NCBI RefSeq assembly: GCF_003025005.1 | Contig: NZ_PVSS01000004.1 | Location: 186,001 to 250,000 of the forward strand | Direction: 5' to 3' | DNA from: Brumimicrobium mesophilum | GTDB taxonomy: Bacteria > Bacteroidota > Bacteroidia > Flavobacteriales_D > Crocinitomicaceae | Length of the DNA stretch: 64,000 nucleotides | Part shown: one piece after another, positions 1 to 8,682 of the stretch | Layout: every line of letters starts with the position of its first letter | Numbering within the stretch: position 1 is the stretch's first letter | Made by a program: the position numbers and the translations under genes | The notes under the pieces: model-generated | The model's database searches: none | Told to the model about the DNA's origin: nothing | Seen by the model: the letters and a program-made list of their open reading frames with translations, nothing else

Positions 1-24
1 TCCTGCTATTGCGAATGGTTTCAT
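1..24 (-). CDS. 5' end of a gene running off the left edge
   Basis: Only the first eight codons are visible, reading M-K-P-F-A-I-A-G on the minus strand from an ATG at 24. The start lies 2 bases beyond the stop codon of the aminotransferase gene, so the two are very probably co-transcribed. A start of this form followed by a hydrophobic stretch is compatible with a carbon-nitrogen hydrolase (nitrilase family), which would fit beside an omega-aminotransferase. Eight residues are far too few to assign a family, so no function is claimed. Confidence 0.4.
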
Positions 25-26
25 AT

Positions 27-1340
27 TTACTTGCTTGTAGCTAATTTAATTTGGTTTTCAAAAATTGTTAATCCCTTATCCAATTGTTCTGGAGTGATTA
101 CCAATGGTGATAATATACGAATAATATTTTTATGAGTTCCCGCTGTAATCATAATTAATCCTTTCTCAGCGCATCCTGCGACAATTTTTGAGCAAATTTC
201 AGCATCTGGTTGTTTTGGATCATTGTTCTTAACAAACTCAATTCCAATCATTGCACCAACTCCTCTTACATCTCCAATTGACTCACATTCAGATTTTAAA
301 GAATTTAACCTATCCATAATGGTTTTTCCAACAACCTTCGCTTTACCGTTTAGATCGATTTCCTTCATGTATTTAATTGTGGCTAACGAGGCAACACAAG
401 AAATTGGACTTCCAATATAAGTTCCTCCAATTGAGCCACCTGCCGCAGCATCCATGATTTCTGCTTTTCCTAAAACTGCGGCTATGGGTAAACCTGAACC
501 CATAGATTTTGCATAAGTACTGATGTCTGGAGTGATTCCATAATGTTGCCAACTCGCCCAATGACCTGTTCTGCAGAATCCACTTTGTACTTCATCCATG
601 ATCAACATAATTCCATATTGGTCACAGAAATCACGCAATCCTTGGAGATATCTTTTGTTAATTGGATTAAATCCTCCTTCTCCTTGAATTGGCTCTAAAA
701 TTACTGCAGCTATGCTTTTAGCATCTACTAAATTAAGAACGCTTTCATGTAATCGGTGTAATTCATCATCAATGAAAGCTTCTTCGTCTCTTTGTCCTTT
801 ATATCGGTAAACGTTTGGAAAAGCAATACGGTAAACTTCTGGTGCGAAAGGACCACAATCCGGTTTATAGCTAATTTTACTCGTTAATGACATGGCCATC
901 ATTGTACGGCCGTGATATGCTCCTGTGAAGCAAATAACCGCCTGACGTTTAGTTGCTTGTCTTGCAATTTTTATAGCGTTCTCAACTGCTTCAGCACCAG
1001 TGGTTACCAACATTGCTTTAGTATGTTCACCATGTGGTAGAATCTCAACCAATTCCTCACACAGCTCGATGTAAGGTTCATAGGTTACCACGTTGAAACT
1101 CGTATGTAAATATTTACCTGCTTGCTCTCTGATAGCCTCAACTACAGGTTCAGGACAATGTCCAGCGTTAACAACTCCAATTCCTCCAGCGAAATCGATT
1201 AGTTCATTCCCGTCGATATCAGTAATAATTGCACCTTTTGCATGTGCTACGGTTGCAGTGTTAAATACTCCAACTCCGTTCGCAACAATTTTCATTCTTC
1301 TTTCTAATAAAGCAAGAGAATTTACTTTTTCATTTCCCAT
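27..1340 (-). CDS. gabT: GABA/omega-amino acid aminotransferase (class III, PLP)
   Basis: A 437-residue class III pyridoxal-phosphate aminotransferase, probably 4-aminobutyrate:2-oxoglutarate transaminase, which turns GABA into succinate semialdehyde. Visible hallmarks are the glycine-rich cofactor loop in TTGAEAVENAIKIAR, the motif GAYHGRTMMAMSLT, the conserved LIMDEVQSGFCRTG segment and the Schiff-base lysine in YAKSMGSGLP. Length matches the family. I start it at the ATG at 1340 (M-G-N-E-K-V), because the 13 codons upstream read as a lysine/isoleucine-rich run unlike the family. The next gene starts 2 bases after its stop. Beta-alanine or other omega-amino acids are possible substrates, since the subfamily cannot be separated by eye. 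Confidence 0.85.
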   Translation of the reverse strand: MGNEKVNSLALLERRMKIVANGVGVFNTATVAHAKGAIITDIDGNELIDFAGGIGVVNAGHCPEPVVEAIREQAGKYLHTSFNVVTYEPYIELCEELVEILPHGEHTKAMLVTTGAEAVENAIKIARQATKRQAVICFTGAYHGRTMMAMSLTSKISYKPDCGPFAPEVYRIAFPNVYRYKGQRDEEAFIDDELHRLHESVLNLVDAKSIAAVILEPIQGEGGFNPINKRYLQGLRDFCDQYGIMLIMDEVQSGFCRTGHWASWQHYGITPDISTYAKSMGSGLPIAAVLGKAEIMDAAAGGSIGGTYIGSPISCVASLATIKYMKEIDLNGKAKVVGKTIMDRLNSLKSECESIGDVRGVGAMIGIEFVKNNDPKQPDAEICSKIVAGCAEKGLIMITAGTHKNIIRILSPLVITPEQLDKGLTIFENQIKLATSK

Positions 1341-1852
1341 ATTAAATAATATAACTTTAAGTATTTTTTTGTTTAACAAGCCATCTTATTGTCTGTGAAT
1401 AAGATCTTATTGTAGTGTTCATTATTATTAAGGAAAAGTTTGATTTGAATTTCAATATGAAGTGAGATCAAATAAAAAATAACTCTAAAACCTGAGTTTG
1501 GCTCAAAAGTGTTCGAATTAGATTAATTAATATAACCCTAGGTTTAATTGAAGTTTCATCATGAAGTTTTGAAAACTTCACATCGTAATTGCTTAATAAT
1601 AATACGAGTAAAAGTAATAAAATATCATTACGATTGAATATTTATTCATTAGATTTTTCAAACTTGTTTTAAAGGTTCTTTAAAGCTTTGATTTTGAATG
1701 CAATTAAGGTATAAAGGGAGGAAGTAGTGCATTTAAAAATGGCTGACAATTAGCGCTTTAAATGTCTCTGACTTTTCCAAATGATAGAAAAAAGACAATG
1801 ATTACAATCTTAAATAATCTTACTTGATCTATCCATGAAAATTGAAATGGAG
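1341..1852. other. Intergenic region without a recognised gene
   Basis: About 510 bases between the start of the aminotransferase gene and the end of the membrane-protein gene. It is AT-rich and holds no reading frame I would defend, no RNA gene and no clear terminator for the membrane-protein gene. The promoter of the aminotransferase gene presumably lies in its left part, but I see no good TTTG-N19/20-TAnnTTTG match. Confidence 0.5.
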
Positions 1853-3370
1853 TTAGTCCCATTCTTTAACTATTATTTTATAGGCTTTATACTCTGGATA
1901 ATTCCAAGAAAGGGTAGATTTATTCTCCCATTTTTTAATAAAGTTTTCTTTACGGTTATCAATAATACTAGAATATCTTTCTGGTGTCATATATTCTTGC
2001 TCAAAACGAAATTTCTGGTTTTGAACTTTATTGATTTTCTCAAGCTCTAAAATAGATTTATCTAAGTAGGGAAGGGCCTTATCGGAAAGTGTGACCATAT
2101 AATTGAGGTGCAAAAATGAAGTATCTGCATTTCTGAAATTGTATTTGGCTATGACTGAATCCCAATTAAATAAGGAACTTAACACCAAAACCAATAGAAA
2201 CGAATTGAAGTTCGATTTGAATAAATAAAAAGCCGATTTTCTATTCTTTACTTTTACATAAACAGTATACAAACCGTAAATAGTGAGGATTAAAAATATG
2301 ATTACACCAATTCTTTTGTAGGCTAAGGAGAAATAACTGATATACCAGAAGTTTCTCATTCCCACTGAAAATGTCAAAATAGCATTTTGAATTAACCAAA
2401 TGTAGCTCAGGTATTTAAGCAATCTATTATTTTTGAGAAAGTTTATATTACGACGGAAATAATACAAGACTAAAATGATAGAAATGAGTATTGATAATAT
2501 TAATAAGTAAGTTCCTTCATGTACAAATTGTCTCAGAAACTGACCTTCCCATTCAAAACCAAACCAAACCCATTTAATGTCAATTATGTTTAAAATAAGG
2601 AGCATTAAATTCAGCGTTATCAATAAGAAAACTCCTGATTTATATTCATTGGTTAAGGCGTTAAATTTAAAAAATCTGAGGTTTATCTTTCTCTTTCGAA
2701 CCAATTCCTCATTGGAATTCTTGTCCATAATTTTCAAATTTTCATTTGAAGTTCTAATTAAGATAAATGTGCTAATTAGTACATAACCAATAAATGAGCT
2801 AATTAAGTAAAAGTCTAAGTTTTCAAAAATGAAGTCTAATTTCTTTCCTAAAAATCTACTGATTTCATCTATCAAAGTATCAAAAACAGGATTTGAATTG
2901 CGATAGATTATGATGAAGAAAATTATGATAAGAACTGGAACAATAAAAATTCCAATTTTCTTAATGTAACTCTTCAAACTACGGCCTTTTAATTTTGAAC
3001 TGGTGAGTTTATTGTACAATTCTCCATGCGATGTAAAGAGGTTTGTAAATGCTTGTCCAAATGAAAAATAAAGCGATTTAGTTTGTGGATAAATTAGTAA
3101 TCCGATGAATATAAATAGAACAATAAAATGTAGAATATAGGAAAACAATGAATGTGTAAATAAGGTAGAGAGCAATGTAATTATTAATCCTATACCTACT
3201 GCAATTGAGTAATAACCCTTGAATTTAAACTGTTTTGTATAAATTAACCATGAAAGAATAATAGTTTCCGCAATGATTAAATTTAAGCCTAAATCTTGCT
3301 TGTGAAAAAGTATAGTACAGAGTATTGAAAATAGTAGTACCGATAAAATGTCTCTTTTGTTGCCCTTCAT
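1853..3370 (-). CDS. DUF4173-like polytopic membrane protein
   Basis: A 505-residue integral inner-membrane protein with about ten to twelve hydrophobic segments. The N-terminus follows the DUF4173/DUF4153 pattern: two helices around a D-L-G-L-N-L motif near residue 28. A charged cytoplasmic loop follows at about residues 210-235, then the segment S-L-A-Y-K-R-I-G near residue 350, which resembles the conserved Y-x-L-T-x-x-R motif of DUF4173. The last 100 residues are hydrophilic and probably extracytoplasmic. The biochemical role of this family is unknown. It stands alone on its strand and is divergent from the sigma factor gene. The domain name is my reading of the motif pattern. Confidence 0.6.
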   Translation of the reverse strand: MKGNKRDILSVLLFSILCTILFHKQDLGLNLIIAETIILSWLIYTKQFKFKGYYSIAVGIGLIITLLSTLFTHSLFSYILHFIVLFIFIGLLIYPQTKSLYFSFGQAFTNLFTSHGELYNKLTSSKLKGRSLKSYIKKIGIFIVPVLIIIFFIIIYRNSNPVFDTLIDEISRFLGKKLDFIFENLDFYLISSFIGYVLISTFILIRTSNENLKIMDKNSNEELVRKRKINLRFFKFNALTNEYKSGVFLLITLNLMLLILNIIDIKWVWFGFEWEGQFLRQFVHEGTYLLILSILISIILVLYYFRRNINFLKNNRLLKYLSYIWLIQNAILTFSVGMRNFWYISYFSLAYKRIGVIIFLILTIYGLYTVYVKVKNRKSAFYLFKSNFNSFLLVLVLSSLFNWDSVIAKYNFRNADTSFLHLNYMVTLSDKALPYLDKSILELEKINKVQNQKFRFEQEYMTPERYSSIIDNRKENFIKKWENKSTLSWNYPEYKAYKIIVKEWD

Positions 3371-3605
3371 AAACCCTAGAATTTATAGAAAAACGTGATT
3401 TTTTTTTGATTATTACATTGTTGGGGTTTATTGGGAAATTATCATGATACGTAGTTGAATAATGAAACTGAATGATCTAAAAGTAAAAGGACCGACCGGC
3501 AAACTCTCGCTAAAGTCACGTACTTTTTAAAATTATTATTTCCTAATGTAACTTTTCACCAAGTTAGGATACTTACTACTAAAGCCTTAAATTCGAAGTG
3601 ACTTT

Positions 3606-4154
3606 ATGAACGATTATCAGAAGAAATTTTTAGCCCTTTATGAACCTGTGCACGAATCCTTTGCAAGATTTTGTCATGCAAAAGCTTATGGACTCATGGA
3701 GGCAGAGGATTTGATTTCTGAAACGGTGCTAGTTGCACTGGAAAAGTTCGATAAAATCAAGAATGATGAAGCTTTTTTGAGTTTTCTATTTTCGGTGGCA
3801 ACAAATATTTTAAGAAGTAAAAACCGAAGATTGAAATTTAGGGCAGAGTATAACGAAAGTGAAGCTTTTGCACTGAAAAACGAAGGAATTGATGCAGAAA
3901 CAAGACTAGACGTGGTCATTTTGTATAAGGCATTGAATGAACTTCCAGAAACTCAAAAAGAATCACTGATACTTTTCGAAATAAGTGGGTTTTCATTGAA
4001 AGAGATCGCTGAAATGCAAAACGCAAATTTATCTGCGGTAAAGCAAAGATTAAAAAGGGGTAGAGTAGCATTGGCGGATATATTAAATTCTGAAAAACTC
4101 TTAAATGAACCTGCGTATAAAAGGTCAAAACTATTATTAACCATTTTTTTATAA
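3606..4154 (+). CDS. ECF-family RNA polymerase sigma factor
   Basis: A 182-residue sigma-70 family protein of the extracytoplasmic-function type. Region 2 covers about residues 10-75, with a D-L-I-S-E-T-V-L-V-A-L core. Region 4 covers about residues 105-160, with the helix-turn-helix F-S-L-K-E-I-A-E-M-Q-N-A-N-L-S-A-V-K-Q-R. No regions 1.1 or 3 are present, as expected. Its stop is one base before the ATG of the next gene, which encodes a single-pass membrane protein. This is the usual arrangement of an ECF sigma factor and its membrane-bound regulator. The target promoters are unknown. Confidence 0.9.
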   Translation: MNDYQKKFLALYEPVHESFARFCHAKAYGLMEAEDLISETVLVALEKFDKIKNDEAFLSFLFSVATNILRSKNRRLKFRAEYNESEAFALKNEGIDAETRLDVVILYKALNELPETQKESLILFEISGFSLKEIAEMQNANLSAVKQRLKRGRVALADILNSEKLLNEPAYKRSKLLLTIFL

Positions 4155-4155
4155 G

Positions 4156-5994
4156 ATGAAAAATAGGGAATCGAAAAGCATAGAAGAATATTTCAGTAAG
4201 GCCAAAAATCTGCCTTTGGCAATGAGTTTTGCTGATGTACAATCTTTAGTTAGTGCTAAAGGAGTTACCAGCCCGCCTAAAAAGAGTTGGTGGAATCTTA
4301 AAAACATCATTATCATGACAATTTCAACACTTTTTACCACAGCTATTTTGGTTTATAGCATATCTTTTAACAACACAGAAAACGGAAAGTACACACCTGA
4401 AAATAATTCATTTGAGAATATTTCAAAAATAAATGCTAAGGAAGAAAGAAAGCAATTTATTAATTATCAATCTATTGAAAATCAAAAAAGTAATTTAGTA
4501 TTGGATGAAATTACTTCAACTAGTCCAGGTCAACATTCGACTGAGAAATCACAAGAAATTGACTTTTCGATGATTAAGAATTCGGAAAATCAGTCTTTTG
4601 GCTCAGTTGGATTTTCAAAGTATTACGGAAGTTATGAATCGAAAAATTTGGTTCCTATTCATAATAAGAGGGTTTATGAGCCAATAACCAACTCAACAGT
4701 AGAAAACAATGAGATCAATGGAGAAACGAAGTCAATCACGAAATCGGTTGATGCTGCCAATCTTAAAACTTTTACGCTCGACAATAAATTTGGTAATATC
4801 AAAATTGAATCTTGGGATAAGCCAACAATTGAAGTTACTGCGCATTTCACTTTAGAAACGAAGGATTATGAAGATACTGAAAAAGGATTGGATAATTTTA
4901 AAATGGATCTAATTACAGAAGGAAGTGACGTGAGTGTAACAAACAATTGGTCCGATTATAAAAATTGCTCCGACAATGCTAATATTTCATTTGGCAATAA
5001 AGGATTGTTTAATTTTTCAAGCCATAATAGTTTCACTACAGATCAAGGTGAAAAAATTAAGTATAAGAAATTCAAAATAGAGTATAAGGTCAAAATCCCA
5101 AAGTACTTTAATGTAAACCTCTCAAACAGCTATTCGGATATTGAATTGCAAACCATTGAAGGAGTAGGAAATATTGACATATTCCAAGGTAAATTACATG
5201 CAAATGACATGAAGGAATTAAACCTTAAAGTTAAATACGGAACCGCAGAATTGAATAACATTACAAATGGAAAGGTAGAAAGTTTTCAAAGTACATTTAG
5301 ACTTGGAGATGCTGAGAAATTAACTCTAAATGCAAAATATTCTGAAGTCAAAATAGGTGGAGTAGAGGATTTGAATTTAGAAGGATTCCAATCGAATTTA
5401 GTAGCCAATGGAGAAATTAAAAACCTAAAAGGTAATTGGAAATACGGTAAAATTGAACTGCAAAAAGATGCTTCAAATGTAAAGATTGCAACATTTCAAA
5501 GTCCATTTACTACTCAAAATATAGATCATTTGACAATTGAAATGAAATATGGAAAATTGAATGCTAAATCCATAAATCATTTAAAATTAAATGAAAGTTT
5601 TCAATCCAAAATAAGAATCATCAATGTTGGAAAAATTGAAGGAACGCTAAAATATTCGCCAATTGAAATTGATTTATTAAAAACTGAAATGAACCTCAAT
5701 ATCTATAATGGAAATTTAAAAGTGGAGAATATTGGAGCGAATTTTACAGCAATAGACCTACAATCAAAATATGCTGATATAAGATTAAGATTCGAATCAA
5801 ACGCAAAGTATAAATTGCAAGCGGAAACGAAATACTCCAATTTGATTGTGCCAGATGGGTTTAGAAATGTGCGAGAATTGAGTAATACAAAAACAAGTGT
5901 TCAAAATTTCTCGGGGACATTTAATGAAGCTGGTGCTGGAGAAGTTTCTAGGGTGAATTTGGAGTGTTATAATGGGAAGGTTGTGGTTGAGTAG
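4156..5994 (+). CDS. Membrane-anchored DUF4097-like protein, putative anti-sigma partner
   Basis: A 612-residue protein. The first 50 residues are cytoplasmic and polar, followed by one transmembrane helix at about 52-70 and a low-complexity linker to about 205. From about residue 210 a beta-rich, solenoid-like region begins (T-L-D-N-K-F-G-N-I-K-I-E-S-W), typical of DUF4097/GIN-type adhesin-like folds. Between about residues 340 and 520 a roughly 40-residue unit recurs, marked by alternating K-Y-G/S and F-Q-S motifs. Position directly after the ECF sigma gene and the Nin-Cout topology suggest the short cytoplasmic part binds the sigma factor while the periplasmic part senses something. No classic zinc-binding anti-sigma motif is visible, so that role is inferred. 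Confidence 0.65.
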   Translation: MKNRESKSIEEYFSKAKNLPLAMSFADVQSLVSAKGVTSPPKKSWWNLKNIIIMTISTLFTTAILVYSISFNNTENGKYTPENNSFENISKINAKEERKQFINYQSIENQKSNLVLDEITSTSPGQHSTEKSQEIDFSMIKNSENQSFGSVGFSKYYGSYESKNLVPIHNKRVYEPITNSTVENNEINGETKSITKSVDAANLKTFTLDNKFGNIKIESWDKPTIEVTAHFTLETKDYEDTEKGLDNFKMDLITEGSDVSVTNNWSDYKNCSDNANISFGNKGLFNFSSHNSFTTDQGEKIKYKKFKIEYKVKIPKYFNVNLSNSYSDIELQTIEGVGNIDIFQGKLHANDMKELNLKVKYGTAELNNITNGKVESFQSTFRLGDAEKLTLNAKYSEVKIGGVEDLNLEGFQSNLVANGEIKNLKGNWKYGKIELQKDASNVKIATFQSPFTTQNIDHLTIEMKYGKLNAKSINHLKLNESFQSKIRIINVGKIEGTLKYSPIEIDLLKTEMNLNIYNGNLKVENIGANFTAIDLQSKYADIRLRFESNAKYKLQAETKYSNLIVPDGFRNVRELSNTKTSVQNFSGTFNEAGAGEVSRVNLECYNGKVVVE

Positions 5995-6199
5995 GGGTGG
6001 GTAGGCTTCAGCTAAAGTGGTTTTGAAGTGGTTTGTAAAATAATCTTTTATGACCTTCTGAGATTGTAGTTATGATTTAATGTAAATGTTAGTTGGTATA
6101 TGATTATTCACATTTAATTTTCAGAGTAATTCATTATTATTAAAATCAAATTTATGTTTAATTTAACAAAATTATAATGGGATCATAAAATTAAAATAA

Positions 6200-8551
6200 A
6201 TGGAGGAGGAATGTAGGCTTGATTTATTAGGGAGTTTGTCTAGTGGGAAGGAATTAGAAAAAATATTAAAATTAAAAAAAAGAGATTATATTCTAGAAGA
6301 TATTCCGATTGATGCAGAATTACTTGAGGAATATAAGAATAAAGGTTGGGTAATTCAGCGACAGCTGAAACATCATTATAGAATGAAAGCACCTAAACCA
6401 CATGACATTTTATTTGAGGATAAGGTTTGGAGTGTTTTTGCTCAACTAGGTTTTACCCATCTTAACTCAGATCGAAGATTTGTCTTACCTTATGAGAAGA
6501 ATAATCCAAATTTAACTAAACAGATAGATGTTTTTGCCAAGGATGATGAATCCATTTTATATGTTGAATGTAAATCATCACTTGAATATGGAAGGGGGAA
6601 TTTTAAAAAAGAATTAGAGTCTTTTAAAGGTATTAAAGGAGGGTTGGAAACAACCATAAAAAAAATGTTTCCGAATAGTAAGCCTAGAATAAAATTCATT
6701 CTTGCAACTGAGAATAAAACACTTGGCGAAAATGATTTGGAGAGATTGGCTAATTTGGGGGGATTGCATTTAGATGAAGAGTCAATAGAATATTATTTAA
6801 ATATGTTTAATCAAATTGGTATTGCCGCAAGATATCAATTGTTAGGTGCCTTATTTTCAGGGAATACAATTCCTGATCTTGACAATCAAATACCTGCAAT
6901 TAAAGGTAAAATGGGAAGTCATACGTATTATTCCTTCTCAATTGAACCGGATAAACTATTAAAAATTGGATATGTTTTACATCGAAGTAAGGCAAATAGA
7001 AAAATGATGCCTACATACCAAAGGATTATAAAAAAAAATAGACTTAAACAGATAAACGAGTTCATAACTAAAGAATCGGGATTTTTTCCGAATTCCATAA
7101 TTATTAGTCTTGATGCTAAAGATTCACGTTTGAGATTTGATTCTGCCAATACTCAAGTTCCTACAGCAATTTCTAAGGTTGGTGTCTTACATTTGCCTAA
7201 AAAGTATAGATCTGCATATATTATTGATGGGCAACATAGGTTATATGGATACGCAGGTTCAAAGTATGCTAAAACTAATACAATTCCTGTTGTGGCTTTT
7301 GTTAATTTAAAAAGGGAAGAGCAGGTTGATTTATTTATGCAAATAAATGAAAATCAAAAAGCCGTTCCTAAGACATTAAGAGAAACTCTTAATGCAGATT
7401 TATTATGGACTTCTACTAATTTAAAAGAACAATTTAAAGCACTTTGTTCAAGGGTTTCAATTTTTCTCGGTGAAGAAAAAGATTCACCTTTTTATAATTA
7501 CATTTCATTAGGAGAGGACAATAGAGTATTAACACCTGGAAACATTTCATCAGCGCTACTAAAAAGTGAATTTTTAGGTTCAGTTTCTAAAGGTGAAATT
7601 GAGAGTTTGGGAATTTTTTACAAGGGTAATTTAGAAGAAGCCTTTAATAAAACCTATGAATATTTAAGACTTTCATTTGAGTATCTTAAAAATTGTCTTA
7701 ATGAAGACTGGATACAACAAAAAGATAGCTTTCTATTTGTAAATAAAGGTGTTCATGCAGTTATATTACTATTCAGTGATATACTTATCCACCTAGAAAG
7801 TTTTAATGTAATTAATAGTAGTTCTGATAAGCCGCATACTCTATTTAATGAGACACAAAAATATTTAGACCCACTAATTACATTTGTTAGAGAAATGGAT
7901 GAAGATACCTTTTATAAATTTAAAGACATGAAGGGGTCTACCGCTCCTTCAAGATATTGGAGGAAATTTCAAATTTGTATAAGGGCTGTTCATCCAAATT
8001 TTGATCCAGAAGGATTGTCAGAATACATAAAAAAGCAAGAAAGAGAATTGAATTTCAATACATTTAAAATGATCCAAAATGTGGAAGAGTTTATGCGTAA
8101 AGATTTTAAATCGAAGCTACATAACAAACTAGGAGAGGAGTGGGCTTGGAAAAAAGGGGTACCAATTAAAATTCAAGATGACGCTGAGGACCGAATGAGG
8201 AGAAAAAATCGAACTAGAACTAAAGAAGAGGAAACTGAAGTTTGGGACAATCTAAATTTAATTCATTACAGGGAAATTGCTAAACAGAATTGGCAGTATG
8301 TCAACGATGATAAGAAAAGAGTTAAGTTTTTTGAATTCGATTATACAATGCCAAATGAAGAGAATTTAAACAAAGAGGATAAAACCAAGTGGTGGGTAAG
8401 GTTAAACGAATTAAGAAATATTGTTTCACATGTTTCAAGCGATCAGATTTCCGATGAAGATTTTGAATATGTTCAAAACATACATGAATGGTTAATTGAT
8501 AAAAAAGTACAAAACAAATGGCAAAGAGAAGCCCAGAAACAAGCTGAATAA
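6200..8551 (+). CDS. DGQHR-domain protein with N-terminal PD-(D/E)xK-like and C-terminal HEPN-like regions
   Basis: A 783-residue, apparently three-part protein. Residues about 70-185 look like a restriction-endonuclease fold: E73 in a helix, then D110 and E123-x-K125 in Q-I-D-V-F-A...Y-V-E-C-K-S. Residues about 240-480 form a DGQHR/DndB-like domain, with the signature I-I-D-G-Q-H-R at 341-347 and Q-I-N-E-N-Q-K-A-V-P at 381-390. Residues about 685-770 carry R739-N-I-V-S-H744, the R-x4-H motif of HEPN ribonucleases, in a Swt1-like context (L-N-E-L-R-N). DGQHR proteins occur in DNA phosphorothioation (DndB) and 7-deazapurine DNA systems, but none of those partner genes is present here. It heads a five-gene block. 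The nuclease activities are inferred from motifs. Confidence 0.8.
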   Translation: MEEECRLDLLGSLSSGKELEKILKLKKRDYILEDIPIDAELLEEYKNKGWVIQRQLKHHYRMKAPKPHDILFEDKVWSVFAQLGFTHLNSDRRFVLPYEKNNPNLTKQIDVFAKDDESILYVECKSSLEYGRGNFKKELESFKGIKGGLETTIKKMFPNSKPRIKFILATENKTLGENDLERLANLGGLHLDEESIEYYLNMFNQIGIAARYQLLGALFSGNTIPDLDNQIPAIKGKMGSHTYYSFSIEPDKLLKIGYVLHRSKANRKMMPTYQRIIKKNRLKQINEFITKESGFFPNSIIISLDAKDSRLRFDSANTQVPTAISKVGVLHLPKKYRSAYIIDGQHRLYGYAGSKYAKTNTIPVVAFVNLKREEQVDLFMQINENQKAVPKTLRETLNADLLWTSTNLKEQFKALCSRVSIFLGEEKDSPFYNYISLGEDNRVLTPGNISSALLKSEFLGSVSKGEIESLGIFYKGNLEEAFNKTYEYLRLSFEYLKNCLNEDWIQQKDSFLFVNKGVHAVILLFSDILIHLESFNVINSSSDKPHTLFNETQKYLDPLITFVREMDEDTFYKFKDMKGSTAPSRYWRKFQICIRAVHPNFDPEGLSEYIKKQERELNFNTFKMIQNVEEFMRKDFKSKLHNKLGEEWAWKKGVPIKIQDDAEDRMRRKNRTRTKEEETEVWDNLNLIHYREIAKQNWQYVNDDKKRVKFFEFDYTMPNEENLNKEDKTKWWVRLNELRNIVSHVSSDQISDEDFEYVQNIHEWLIDKKVQNKWQREAQKQAE

Positions 8552-8562
8552 ATACAATAGCA

Positions 8563-8682
8563 ATGCTTTTATCGAATTTGCTTAATTTCAAATGGTGGAT
8601 AATTTTCTTTTTAGCCTACATTTTGACTATTTTAGCATTGTTTAGAATGTTATATAATTCACGTCCTCAAATTATAAATTAA
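8563..8682 (+). CDS. 39-residue single-pass membrane peptide
   Basis: A short frame opening 11 bases after the DGQHR gene. It encodes 39 residues starting M-L-L-S-N-L-L-N-F-K, then a transmembrane helix of about 17 residues (W-W-I-I-F-F-L-A-Y-I-L-T-I-L-A-L-F), then a polar tail ending R-P-Q-I-I-N. Its TAA shares one base with the ATG of the methyltransferase gene (TAATG), the layout of translationally coupled genes. It fills the gap between the two neighbours almost exactly. I recognise no family. Small membrane peptides in defence operons can be effectors or anchors, but nothing here proves that. Coding status rests on its position, coupling and helix. Confidence 0.55.
   Translation: MLLSNLLNFKWWIIFFLAYILTILALFRMLYNSRPQIIN

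Noticed and set aside
3916-4242. 108-codon minus-strand frame across the sigma factor and its partner gene
   Set aside because: It is antisense to two clearly coding genes and its translation looks random.
5995-6199. Attachment-site repeats flanking the defence block
   Set aside because: I compared the sequences next to 6200 and next to 12465 and saw no matching direct repeats and no integrase gene, so there is no evidence of a discrete mobile element.
6200-8551. DNA phosphorothioation (Dnd) or 7-deazapurine (Dpd) system
   Set aside because: The DGQHR domain is shared with DndB, but no dndA/C/D/E, ssp or dpdA-type genes lie in the window.
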